A stretch of 64,000 nt of DNA from JAXDMK01 sp963765955 (GTDB taxonomy: Bacteria > Actinomycetota > Acidimicrobiia > Acidimicrobiales > AC-14), in contig CAVXYA010000002.1 in the NCBI GenBank assembly GCA_963765955.1, positions 1,488,001-1,552,000 on the forward strand, given 5' to 3'. Made by a program: the position numbers and the translations under genes. The notes below the pieces were generated by a model. The model saw only the letters and a list, made by a program, of their open reading frames with translations. It was not told the origin of the DNA and did not search any database. Below are positions 8,783-17,081 of this stretch, one piece after another (positions within the stretch are counted from its first letter, which is position 1; each line of letters starts with the position of its first letter).

Positions 8783-9187
8783 GTGACCACGTTCATCGAT
8801 CACGTTCGCTGCGGCGAATGCGACGCGGGCATCACGTTGGATGCGGCCACGGTCGTCATGCAGCGGTACCGGCGCCAGCCGTGGCTCAACCACTTCTGGG
8901 TGCGCTGCGACGCCTGCGTGGCCCCCAAGCTCTACTGGCCCACCGCACGTCAGGTACGGCTGGCTTCGCTCCTCAGGTGCCACCTGTCGGTCGACGACCG
9001 AGCGCCCGACAACGTCAGCGCCTCCTACGGCCGCTCGCACCGGATGCCGCTCGTCAGCCGGCAGCCAAAGATCGACATGCCGAACAACGAGCTCGGCTTC
9101 CTGCTCACGATGCTGGCCGCCAGCCCCCCGGGCGTGCCGGCCACCGGACCCCCGCAGTCCTACCTGCCTCAAAGCTGGGCCAACTAG
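8783..9187 (+). CDS. hypothetical protein with a putative zinc ribbon, 134 aa
   Basis: It starts with GTG at 8783 behind a G-rich Shine-Dalgarno-like stretch. The first half has two Cys pairs, CGECDAG (near residues 9-13) and RCDACVAPK (near 39-43), spaced as in a zinc ribbon. The rest is unremarkable and ends in a Pro-rich tail. No catalytic motif is seen. A nucleic-acid or protein-binding role is possible but only inferred. Confidence 0.55.
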   Translation: MTTFIDHVRCGECDAGITLDAATVVMQRYRRQPWLNHFWVRCDACVAPKLYWPTARQVRLASLLRCHLSVDDRAPDNVSASYGRSHRMPLVSRQPKIDMPNNELGFLLTMLAASPPGVPATGPPQSYLPQSWAN

Positions 9188-9329
9188 CCGAGTCCCCGGA
9201 CAATCATATCTTAATGCCCCACCACTTCCCCAAGCAACGAGAGGCCTTGAGAAACCACGTGGAACCGTTCAGACACGACCCGGAACATATGCCGGGCCGA
9301 GTTGAAGACGCCCGTCACTAAGGTGTGGC

Positions 9330-10199
9330 GTGGTGGGCCGCGGCGGGGGAGAGCACTCGGATAGGCGGGACGTCTTCATCTCCCATGCTCACGAGGACAA
9401 GGCCGATGTGGCCCGACCACTGACTGAGGCCTTGACTGAGAGGGGCCTGTCCGTCTGGCTCGATGAGCATGAACTCCGTATCGGCGACAGCCTTTTGCGC
9501 AAGATCGACGAAGGGCTTGCTAGCAGCACCTTTGGTGTGGTGGTTCTCAGTCCAGACTTTTTTGACAAGCGTTGGCCGCGCCGAGAACTGGATGGGCTCA
9601 CGACGAAAGAGCCGCGGACGGCCACCTCGTCGTTCTGCCGGTCTGGCACCGCGTAGGCCCTGAGGACGTCCGCGCCTACTCCCCTCCCTTGGCGGACAGG
9701 ATTGCCGCGAGGACCGAGGATGGGATTGACGCCGTCGCGGCACAGATCTATGAGCGGGTTGTCTTCACGGAATCCAGGCCCCGCGAGATTGAGACTTTGA
9801 GAGAGCCCGTAAGGGTGGCAGTCGTGCCGTCGGTGCTATCTCCCCCGCCAATAGACGAGGCGACGACGGTGCCGAAGCGCGGCTCGCCCCCGAGACTGCT
9901 CGTCGCATCGGCGGTCGTGGCCATCGCGCTTCTGGTCGTCATGGGTGTCCTGGCCCTCTACAGCAAGTCGTATTTCGTCGGAGTGGACCGGGACGCGGTG
10001 GCGATCTTCCAGGGCGATCCGTCCGGCTTCTTGTGGTTCGACTCGAGGCTCGTGGAGCGAAAGGTCGGCCTGTACCTCGCTGACCTATGCCCCACCGCGG
10101 GCTGAGGTCGTCTCGGGGGTCCGGAAGAGCTCCCGATCCGCGGCCGACCGCTTTGTCGCCGAGATCCGGACGAAGACGCCGACGACCGGCGCCTGCTAG
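9330..10199 (+). CDS. TIR-domain membrane protein with a phosphatase-type C-terminal domain (two frame breaks)
   Basis: Residues 13-90 form a TIR domain: DVFISHAHEDK, then VWLDEHELRIGDSLLRKID, then VVVLSPDFFDKRWPRREL, which holds a WxxxE arrangement. After a frame change near 9620 the protein continues (LPVWHRVGPEDVRAYSPPLA) into one transmembrane helix (LLVASAVVAIALLVVMGVLALY). The following YFVGVDRDAVAIFQGDPSG region resembles the segment after the membrane anchor of actinobacterial PPM phosphatases (PstP/Stp1). A second frame change near 10088 carries that domain on to a stop at 10199. TIR domains of this kind often cleave NAD or act in immune signalling. The combination is unusual and the function is inference. 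Confidence 0.65.
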
Positions 10200-11494
10200 G
10201 GGCGGCGGCAGCGTATGTTGGCCACCCGGGCCCCCGCCTCCAGCTCCCCGGCAGTGCGGTCGACTTGCGCCGGGTCACGCAGAAAGTCCTGCAGAATCCG
10301 CCACATGCCTTGGCCGCCGGCGCCGCCGAAGGAAGCAGGCTGCTGATCGGACAGGTCGTAGCGGAGCACCTCGGTTTCGCGGAAGGCGCGGACCAAGGAC
10401 AGCGAGGAATCGTTGGGATAGACACCCAGATCGAGGGCCTGGTTGGGGGAGATGAAACCACCCGCCCGGGCCCACGGCTCCGCTGCCTCCGGTGTGGCCA
10501 GGAATCGAATCAGGCGCATTGCGGCCTCGTTGTCACTAAGCACGACGGCCACATCACCGCCGGCAACTACTGCTGGTCTGCTGCCTTCGACAGCGGGAAA
10601 CGGGAAGAACCGGGCATCGACACCTATGACCCTGCCCGGCGGCAGCGCGCCGGCCACGAAGTCACCACCGGCGAGCATCACGGCCGACGGCGAATCGCCG
10701 AAGACCTGCTCGACTGACTTGGGAAATGTGGTTGCCAATGCCCGATCCGGCCCCCGGCTAGCTAATAGGGTCGCAGTACCTGGCTCAGCGTGGCCAGGGC
10801 GAACTTGACGGTGGGGTCGGTACAGGCGATCTCATGGCATGCGAGTTGGTCGTACATCCCCGCTCGCGCCGTGAGTAAGTAGACGTTCTCGAACCAGTCG
10901 GTGAGGACCACGGTCGCCCCCGCCGACAGCCAGCGGCGTCACATCGGGCTTGGCCAGCGCAGGGGCCATGGCCTGCAAATCGGACCATGAACGGGGCGGT
11001 GCGACTAAGACGTCGGCGAAAGCGCTGGGGCGGTACGACATCAGCGACTTGTGGGCCGCCTTGAACGAGACGCCGTACAGCGTCCCGCGTTCAGACTAGA
11101 GCTGCCGCCAGATAGGCGGGTAGTTGCGGTACACAAGCGGGCCGGCCACATCCTCGACTGGCACCAGATAGCCGGTCCTCGCCAGCACACTCAGAAGGCC
11201 AGACTGCGGGAGCAGGGCCACGTCCGGCGGATTGCCGCTCTCGATTCTGTTGAGCAAATCTTCGTGGAACGTGTCCGAGGACATCTGCGTATACCGGACG
11301 TCGGCGTCACCGTCGTCTGCGAACAGGTCGAGGACTTACGGAACTGGATCTGCTCGCCCCGCCACAGACGCCGACGACCTCGATGGTCGCCGAGGGGCTG
11401 TCGTAGTGGTGCAGCTCGCGCTGAGGAGGGCTAATGACACGAGCAGCACGCGCGCCGGCCTCCACGGTGCTGCGCTAACGCGCCATTTCACCAT
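10196..11494 (-). pseudogene. sugar-binding lipoprotein of an ABC importer, heavily frameshifted
   Basis: The ATG at 11494 begins a lipoprotein signal (VLLVSLALLSASC). Recognisable pieces follow in changing frames: FHEDLLNRIESGNPPDVALLP near 11270-11200, SYRPSAFADVLVAPPRSWSD near 11040-10980, then an uninterrupted C-terminal half from about 10760 to 10196 (PSAVMLAGGDFVAGALPPGR, AMRLIRFLATPEAAEPWARA). This is the layout of CUT1 family binding proteins. At least four frame changes and in-frame stops (for example near 10755) separate the pieces. No permease or ATPase lies beside it, so it is an orphan binding protein, possibly truly decayed. Confidence 0.65.
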
Positions 11495-11813
11495 CGAATC
11501 ACCGCCGATCTGAGGATAGGTGTCCGAGAAGCCTAGCGACCCCTTCACAGCCGTCACGAGCTCGCTCGAGTACAGGTGGCGACAGACCTTCGGCGGTCTA
11601 CTCGTAGATCGACCTCGGGCGCTGCAGGGAGGTGGAGACGTGACGGTCACCTCCGACCGAGCGACGGCGTCAGCAGGGCGAGAAAGGAGCGAGTTGGAGC
11701 GGTCCGCGTGAGCCTGGTAATGGCCGGAAGGGGCACACCCCCGCCGAGCGGAGATGTACCCCAAGAGTCCGGTGACCCGGGACGGGACGTGTTCCGGTGA
11801 TCGGCCCAGTGAG
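11495..11813. other. intergenic stretch without a recognised gene
   Basis: Short open frames exist on both strands, but none has a family signature or a convincing ribosome-binding site. It separates the broken binding-protein gene, whose start is at 11494, from the 3' end of the FtsX-type permease. I see no RNA gene or repeat here. Confidence 0.5.
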
Positions 11814-14366
11814 CTAGCTGGCGATGGCGGCCAGGATGTCGAGCTTGGCCGCCCGGCGGGCGGGACCGACGGCCGCCAGCACCCCGGCCACCGAGGCCAG
11901 GACCACGATCACCGTGAGCTGCCCCGGCGGCACCACCAGGGGTATCGGCCGGTCGCCCTCGATGGCGGAGATGATCCCCCACGAGCCGGCGACGGCCAGG
12001 GCGAAGCCGAGGAACGTCCCCATGAGGGCGATCATCACCGACTCCCAGCGGATGGCGCTGCGCACCTGGGGCCGGGTCATGCCGACGGCCCGGAGCAGGC
12101 CCAGCTCCCGCCGCCGCTCGTGCACCGAGAGGGCCAGGGTGTTGGCGATGCCGATGAGGGCGATGACGATGGCCAGCCCCAGCAACCCGTAGATCAGGTT
12201 GAGGATGATGTCGATCTGGCTGGCGACGCTCTCCTCGAACGCGGCCTGGTCCTGCAGCTCGCCGTTGGGCCAGCGGGTCAGGACGGTGTCGAGGGCGGCC
12301 GTGGCCTGGGCCGGGCTGACCCCGTCGGCCACCTTCACGAAGACCTGACGGTCGAACTGGTCGGTGACGTTGGCCTCGTAGGTGTCGAGGCCGATCACGT
12401 AGACCATCCCGTCGCCGCCGGGCGGCGGCCGGTCGATGAGGGCCCTGACGGTGAGCTCGACGGGACCGGTGCGGGCGAAGGTCATGGTGAGCTTGTCCCC
12501 CACCGCCAGCCCGTCGGCCTCGGCCTTGCGGTCCTCGACGGCCACCGAGAGCCCGGTGACGTCGGCCAACCGGCCGTCCGTCACCCCGAGGTCGGCCACC
12601 TGGTCGATCGTCCGGATGTCGACGGCGGCCACCAACGACGTCGTGCCATCGACTTCGACCGGGCTCGACCGCATCGGTGAGATCGCAGCCACCTCGGGCA
12701 GGGCCGACAGGTCGGCCTCGATCTCCGGGCTGAGGCCACCGTTGCCGAACGACCCGGAGGCGACGACGAAGTCGGCCTGCAGCGACTGGGACAGCGTGTC
12801 CGAGATCGCCCCCTTGAACGAGGACGCCAGGATGGTGATGAAGCCGACCAGGGCGACGCCGATCATGAGGGCCGACGCGGTGGCCGAGGTGCGCTTGGGG
12901 TTGCGCTTGGCGTTCTCCCGGGCCAGGCGCCCGGTCGTGCCGGAGATGGCCTGGACGGGTGCCCCCAGCACGTGCATGAAGGGGATGGCGAGCACCGGAC
13001 CGAGCACGAACACCCCGATGATGGTCGCCACCGTGCCGAACCCGATCAGGACCAGGGGCGAGCCGCCCCCGAAGAGCCCGACCGCGAACGACGTCACGCC
13101 CAGGCCGAGAACGGCCAGGCCGGCCCCGGTGCGGACGATCGACGACCCGGACACGTCGATGGCGACGTCCCGGAGGGCGGCGATCGGCTTCACCCGGCTC
13201 GACCGCACCGCCGGCCACAGGGCCGAGGCGACGGTGATGAGGGTCCCGACCACGAAGGCGGTGATCACGGTCGACGGGGCGATCACGATGGGGCCGCTCG
13301 GGACTTCGAGGCCCACCGCACTGAGCAGGGCCCGCAGGCCGAACGACATGAGCACGCCGACGCCCAGGCCGATGGCGGAGGCGACCACGCCCACCGCCAC
13401 CGACTCGAACACCACCGAGCGCACGACCTGGGCCCGGCTGGCGCCGATGGCCCGCAGCATGGCCATGTCCCGCGCCCGCTGGGCGACGACGATGGAGAAG
13501 GTGTTGTAGATGATGAACATCCCGACGAACAGGGCGATGTAGGCGAAGGCCAGCAGGAACGTGCTGAAGAAGCCCAGCCCCTCCTTGAGGTCGGCCTTGC
13601 TGCTGGCGGTGTCGGCCGCGCCGGTGACGACCTCGAACTTGGCCGGGTCCCCGAGCGTGGTCGCGATGCGGGTGGACAGGGCGTCGGCCGAGACCGACCC
13701 GTCGGAGGCGACGAGGATGCCGTCGTAGGCGCCGGGCTCGGCGAACATCGCCTGGGCGGTGGCGTCGGTGAGGCCCACCAGGATGATGCCGGGCAGGCCG
13801 CCGACCTCGCCGAACATGGCCGTGCCGACGAGGGTGAGCTGACGGGGCTCGCCCTTGCCGAGCACGGTGATCGTGTCGCCCAGCGCGTGGTGGTCATTGT
13901 CGAAGGTGTTCTGGTCGATGACCGCCTCGGTGGGGGCCCGGGGCGCGTTGCCCATCCCGATGGTGAAGGGGTTCAGCCGCTGGTCCTCCACCCAGTTGAC
14001 GCCGAGCACGCCACCGAAGCCGGAGGCGGCCTCGGCCTTGCCGTCGGGCCCGACCAGGATGGCCTGACCCTCGATCGAACCGGCAGCGACGTCGACGCCG
14101 TCGATGCCGCGGATCTGGTCGAGGGTGGGCGTGTCCAGGCGTTCCCGGATCTCCCCCTCGAAGGCGCTCTCCACCGCCGCCGCCCGGCGGACGACCACGT
14201 CGACGCCCTGGTTGGCGTCCTCGAAGATGCCGTCGAAGGTCTTGCCCATGGTGTCGGTGAGGATCTGGGTGCCGGCCATGAAGGAGACGCCGAGGATGAC
14301 GGCGAGGCCGGTGAGGGCGAAGCGCAGCTTGTGGGCCCACAGGTTCTTGTAGGTGAGACGGAACAT
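11814..14366 (-). CDS. ABC transporter permease, FtsX family (two-domain)
   Basis: An 850-residue membrane protein starting at ATG 14366. The first helix (FALTGLAVILGVSFMAGTQI) is followed by a large extracytoplasmic MacB-type domain. A three-helix FtsX domain (from STFLLAFAYIALFVGMFIIY) and linker helices come next, then a second extracytoplasmic domain and a C-terminal FtsX domain (LIYGLLGLAIVIALIGIANT). The hallmark RRRELGLLRAVGMTRPQVR and RARDMAMLRAIGASRAQV motifs sit after the respective helices. It starts five bases downstream of the partner ATPase and is certainly co-transcribed. It probably exports a peptide or lipid-linked substrate. A longer in-frame start exists but would add unrelated basic sequence antisense to the ATPase. 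Confidence 0.9.
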   Translation of the reverse strand: MFRLTYKNLWAHKLRFALTGLAVILGVSFMAGTQILTDTMGKTFDGIFEDANQGVDVVVRRAAAVESAFEGEIRERLDTPTLDQIRGIDGVDVAAGSIEGQAILVGPDGKAEAASGFGGVLGVNWVEDQRLNPFTIGMGNAPRAPTEAVIDQNTFDNDHHALGDTITVLGKGEPRQLTLVGTAMFGEVGGLPGIILVGLTDATAQAMFAEPGAYDGILVASDGSVSADALSTRIATTLGDPAKFEVVTGAADTASSKADLKEGLGFFSTFLLAFAYIALFVGMFIIYNTFSIVVAQRARDMAMLRAIGASRAQVVRSVVFESVAVGVVASAIGLGVGVLMSFGLRALLSAVGLEVPSGPIVIAPSTVITAFVVGTLITVASALWPAVRSSRVKPIAALRDVAIDVSGSSIVRTGAGLAVLGLGVTSFAVGLFGGGSPLVLIGFGTVATIIGVFVLGPVLAIPFMHVLGAPVQAISGTTGRLARENAKRNPKRTSATASALMIGVALVGFITILASSFKGAISDTLSQSLQADFVVASGSFGNGGLSPEIEADLSALPEVAAISPMRSSPVEVDGTTSLVAAVDIRTIDQVADLGVTDGRLADVTGLSVAVEDRKAEADGLAVGDKLTMTFARTGPVELTVRALIDRPPPGGDGMVYVIGLDTYEANVTDQFDRQVFVKVADGVSPAQATAALDTVLTRWPNGELQDQAAFEESVASQIDIILNLIYGLLGLAIVIALIGIANTLALSVHERRRELGLLRAVGMTRPQVRSAIRWESVMIALMGTFLGFALAVAGSWGIISAIEGDRPIPLVVPPGQLTVIVVLASVAGVLAAVGPARRAAKLDILAAIAS

Positions 14367-14371
14367 CGCCC

Positions 14372-15145
14372 CTACCTCCCGAGCGTCTTCATGCGGTCGA
14401 GGACGGCTTCGGCGGTGGGCTCGAGGATCTCGTCGACGATGCGGCCGTCGGCGAGGAACACCACCCGGTCGGAGTAGCTGGCCGCCCCCGGGTCGTGGGT
14501 GACCATGACGATGGTCTGGCCCAGCTCCCGGACCGCCCGGCGCATGAAGTCGAGGATCTCGGCCCCGGACCGGCTGTCGAGGTTGCCGGTGGGCTCGTCG
14601 GCGAAGATGATCGACGGCTGCCCGGCCAGGGCCCGGCCCACCGCCACCCGCTGCTGCTGGCCGCCGGAGAGCTCGCTGGGCCGATGCTTCAGGCGGTCGG
14701 CGAGGCCGATGGTGGTCACCACCTGGTCGAGCCACGCCTTGTCCGGCTTGCGGCCGGCCAGGTCCATGGGGAGGGTGATGTTCTCCAGGGCGGTGAGCGT
14801 GGGCACCAGGTTGTAGGCCTGGAAGATGAAGCCGATCTTGTCCCGCCGGAGCAGGGTCAGGTGCTTGTCGTTGAGCGTGGTGAGGTCGGTGTCGCCGATG
14901 AGGACCTGGCCGCTGGTGAGCTCGTCCAGCCCGGCCAGGCAGTGCATCAGGGTCGACTTGCCCGATCCCGACGGGCCCATGATGGCGGTGAAGGCGCCGG
15001 CCGTGAACTCGACGTCGACCCGGTCGAGGGCCTTCACCACGCTGTCGCCCTTGCCGTAGATCTTGGTGGCGCCGATGGCCCGGGCCGCCACCGCCTTGTT
15101 GGCGGCCGGTACAGCCGGGCCCGGTATGTCGCGTAGGAGTGTCAT
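14372..15145 (-). CDS. ABC transporter ATP-binding protein, LolD/MacB type
   Basis: A 257-residue ATPase with Walker A GPSGSGKST, Q-loop FIFQAYNLVPTLTALENI, signature LSGGQQQRVAVGRAL, Walker B IIFADEPTGNLDSRSG and switch His in VMVTHDPGAASY. The SGGQQQRVA and DEPTGNLD forms are characteristic of the MacB/LolD/FtsE group that drives FtsX-type permeases. The permease is the next gene, five bases downstream. Confidence 0.93.
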   Translation of the reverse strand: MTLLRDIPGPAVPAANKAVAARAIGATKIYGKGDSVVKALDRVDVEFTAGAFTAIMGPSGSGKSTLMHCLAGLDELTSGQVLIGDTDLTTLNDKHLTLLRRDKIGFIFQAYNLVPTLTALENITLPMDLAGRKPDKAWLDQVVTTIGLADRLKHRPSELSGGQQQRVAVGRALAGQPSIIFADEPTGNLDSRSGAEILDFMRRAVRELGQTIVMVTHDPGAASYSDRVVFLADGRIVDEILEPTAEAVLDRMKTLGR

Positions 15146-15411
15146 GGACCCACTCTGCGCCTCGGGAGCTGGGATTACGTCAGCCGCCGGAGTGGTTCGT
15201 CCGTCGGCCGGTAGGAGTACGGGCGGGGGTCAGCCTACGCCCAGGTGCGGATCGGGTGGTGGTACCACCCTCCCCGATCGCCGGCACGTCCGGCGCCGAC
15301 TTGGACCGGGGACGGCCTCGCGCTCCCCAGTGTCGTGATGGGTAACGGACGGCCTCGCGTGTTACCGCTCGCTGGGGATCACCTACGTCCGCGCCAAGGC
15401 CAGCGGGAGGG
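15146..15411. other. non-coding stretch with palindromes upstream of the ABC exporter
   Basis: No gene is supported. It holds a perfect 12-bp palindrome (15258-15269), a 12-bp direct repeat GACGGCCTCGCG at 15311-15322 and 15348-15359, and nested inverted pairs CCCCAG/CTGGGG (15325-15330, 15372-15377) and GGTAAC/GTTACC (15341-15346, 15361-15366). The latter could fold into a long interrupted stem. Confidence 0.4.
15258..15269. promoter_or_regulatory. 12-bp perfect palindrome GGTGGTACCACC
   Basis: The palindrome lies 113 bases upstream of the start of the LolD/MacB-type ATPase gene, on the side where its promoter should be. It is a candidate operator for that operon. No adjacent regulator gene supports this. 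Confidence 0.3.
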
Positions 15412-15570
15412 TCACGCGTCCCACGTACAGACCTCTCCGGGCTCCCACTTGAGCTGCTGAACGGCTTTCCCCAGGTCACCCTGCATGATCTCCGCGTTCC
15501 AATCGACCCGGCCCAGGGTGCCCGACACGACGTACTCTTTGCCCCGTCGATCGTCCGGCGAAGGGGATCA
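15412..15570 (-). pseudogene. fragment of a dihydrofolate-reductase-family (RibD C-terminal-like) gene
   Basis: On the minus strand one frame reads KEYVVSGTLGRVDWNAEIMQ, then GDLGKAVQQLKWEPGEVCTWDA and a stop at 15412-15414. This matches the middle of small reductases of the DHFR/RibD C-terminal family, where a YVVSxTL and WNAE pair is followed by a GDLxxAVxxLK helix. The N-terminal half with the NADPH and substrate loops and the C-terminal strands are missing, so this is a remnant. Intact members of the family occur at 61436 and 61988 in this window. Confidence 0.55.
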
Positions 15571-15662
15571 TCCAATCAGCCATCCAGTCAGGCCACGTTC
15601 CCGCTGCTGGCCGCCACCGCTCGACCGCGCTCTGTCACTGCCTCCATGTTCCGACAGTCGCT

Positions 15663-16067
15663 CTACCCGTGGAGCGACAGTCCGGGTGTACTCGAGAAGA
15701 CGTTGTCGGCGGTGAGAAGTGGTGCGCCGATGTGAAGCGCCGAGGCTGCGATCCACAGGTCGTTGGCGTGGGCCCGATTATGAAGTGGGTGACCCGCTCC
15801 ACGACATGCGAATCGGAGCTCGGCGAGGGTCGATAGGAACCGATCGCTGATGGGAACGACGGTAGTTGCTTCGATCGACTGATCGAGCCGGTTGCGGCGC
15901 GCCTCGCCCCATCCGGCTACGAGAGCGCCATATCGGAGTTCGCTCACGGTGACAGCGGCCAGGAAGATCTGGTGTCCGGCCATCAAGCCGATCTGCGCCT
16001 CGAGTCGAGGCCGCCGGCGACGGCTGAGCGACGCGCTGAACACGCCAGTATCGACGACGACTCTCAC
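15663..16067 (-). CDS. vapC: PIN-domain toxin, VapC type
   Basis: A 134-residue PIN protein. The four acidic positions of the nuclease site are visible: Asp in RVVVDTGVF (residue 6), Glu in VSELRYG, Asp in HANDLWIAA and Asp in LLTADNVF. VapC toxins are Mg-dependent RNases that cut tRNA or rRNA. The ATG overlaps the stop of the upstream small acidic protein by four bases, as in vapBC operons. The pair sits beside mobile-element debris. Confidence 0.85.
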   Translation of the reverse strand: MRVVVDTGVFSASLSRRRRPRLEAQIGLMAGHQIFLAAVTVSELRYGALVAGWGEARRNRLDQSIEATTVVPISDRFLSTLAELRFACRGAGHPLHNRAHANDLWIAASALHIGAPLLTADNVFSSTPGLSLHG

Positions 16068-16249
16068 GAATCGAGGGCAGCGGCGAAGGCCTCGTCCTCG
16101 TCGTCGGACAACTCCTCGATCAGGAGTGCGTCGATAGAAACCAGAACCGGAGCGGCCGCGAGTTGATCATCGGTCAGATCACTCGGCAAAAGCGCGGTGC
16201 CGTGCGGGGCGTCGTGCTGGCGGTCGGCGGCGTCGCTCACGCCGACCAT
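16064..16249 (-). CDS. putative antitoxin partner, VapB-like, 61 aa
   Basis: A small acidic protein beginning MVGVSDAADR and ending in an Asp/Glu-rich tail (LSDDEDEAFAAALDS). It directly precedes and overlaps the PIN toxin gene by ATGA, the standard antitoxin position. The start at 16249 is chosen because upstream in-frame sequence belongs to the dead integrase in another frame. No DNA-binding fold is obvious, so the family assignment rests on position and charge. Confidence 0.6.
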   Translation of the reverse strand: MVGVSDAADRQHDAPHGTALLPSDLTDDQLAAAPVLVSIDALLIEELSDDEDEAFAAALDS

Positions 16250-16565
16250 CGTACGCCCGAGCTGCGTCAGCGCCGGCGACGAAAGCGACGACGACCTATG
16301 CAGCGTGGCGATCGGAATCCTGCCGGCGCCGGGCGCAGATCGTCGTTGTTGTCCTCGGGTCTGCGTGCCGGGCGGCCAGCTGCACATCCCGCAGCGGCAC
16401 CCGGCGTCGAGGGCGGCCATGATGAACGCGGCCCACAGCATCTGCGGGTGCACCGCGCCGAGGCCGGGCCCGCTTGCCGATGGACCGAACCCAGCGGTGC
16501 GCTGTCCGAGGGTCGAGCCCCTCGGCGCCCTCAGATCCCATAGCTCCGGTCTTGGCGTCTATCAA
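16250..16565 (-). pseudogene. C-terminal remnant of a tyrosine integrase
   Basis: Two minus-strand frames together spell the end of a phage-type tyrosine recombinase: HPQMLWAAFIMAALDAG, then VPLRDVQLAARHADPRTTTT, then ICARRRQDSDRHAA, then VVVAFVAGADA. It is dead. The Arg expected in the HxxR box is Trp, the catalytic Tyr expected in the TIYDRR position reads Cys, a frame change lies near 16385, and a TAG at 16296-16298 interrupts the tail where Tyr is expected. The N-terminal two thirds are gone. The VapBC-like pair next door may once have been carried with it. Confidence 0.65.
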
Positions 16566-16604
16566 CTCCTCGATGGTCGTCTAGCGGCTCACGATCGCGA
16601 CGCG

Positions 16605-16802
16605 GTGGTAGCGGCGCTCCGCGACGTGCTCAGGAAGGCCGATGGTCCCCGTGCGTGGGTGCTGGAGTTCGCATGTGAGTACGCCGATGGCGAACTCGCT
16701 CGGCTGGCCTCCGAACTGCTGAACGATGACGACGAGGACGTCCAGGAATGCGCACAGACCTACCTCGACCTACTCCGTGACCCGAAGGTCCATTGGCGGT
16801 GA
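16605..16802 (+). CDS. hypothetical protein, about 65 aa, start uncertain
   Basis: The frame reads through ALRDVLRKADGPRAWVLEFA and LASELLNDDDEDVQECAQTY to a stop at 16802, a plausible helical acidic protein. The upstream part of the frame is antisense to the integrase remnant and looks artificial, so the GTG at 16605 is the likeliest start, although the sequence before it (GVYQLLDGRLAAHDRDA) may also belong. No family is recognised. It may be the truncated end of a gene disrupted by the nearby rearrangements. Confidence 0.4.
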   Translation: MVAALRDVLRKADGPRAWVLEFACEYADGELARLASELLNDDDEDVQECAQTYLDLLRDPKVHWR

Positions 16803-16957
16803 TAGTCGCCGTCCCTCCCGGGCGTCCCCATGAGGGCTCCATCCTGCCTTCCACGAGGGCCGTTGAGTCACGCAGCCGGCGATCGGGGCTACCTCGGCAG
16901 GCCTCCCAATCACCGAACGTTTTGGACACCGTCGGTACACGCCGGCGGCGTGCAGAT

Positions 16958-16990
16958 CGCCGATTGTTCCGAGGTCGTGATTGTTCCGAG
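16958..16990 (+). repeat. left terminal inverted repeat of the RIT element
   Basis: A 33-bp sequence beginning CGCCGATTGTTCCGAGG and containing two copies of ATTGTTCCGAG. It is identical in inverted orientation to the right end. It probably contains the recombinase binding sites. Confidence 0.85.
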
Positions 16991-17081
16991 GTGGGCGCGT
17001 ATCTGCCTGGTCGGTGAGGCGTTCGGGCGCGCGTAGGTCGGAACAATCCGACGGCTGCGGGCGAGGCTGCTTCCTTCATCG

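Noticed and set aside
16605..16802. Part of the VapBC module or of the RIT element
   Set aside because: It lies outside the RIT ends and runs opposite to the vapBC-like pair; nothing links it to either.
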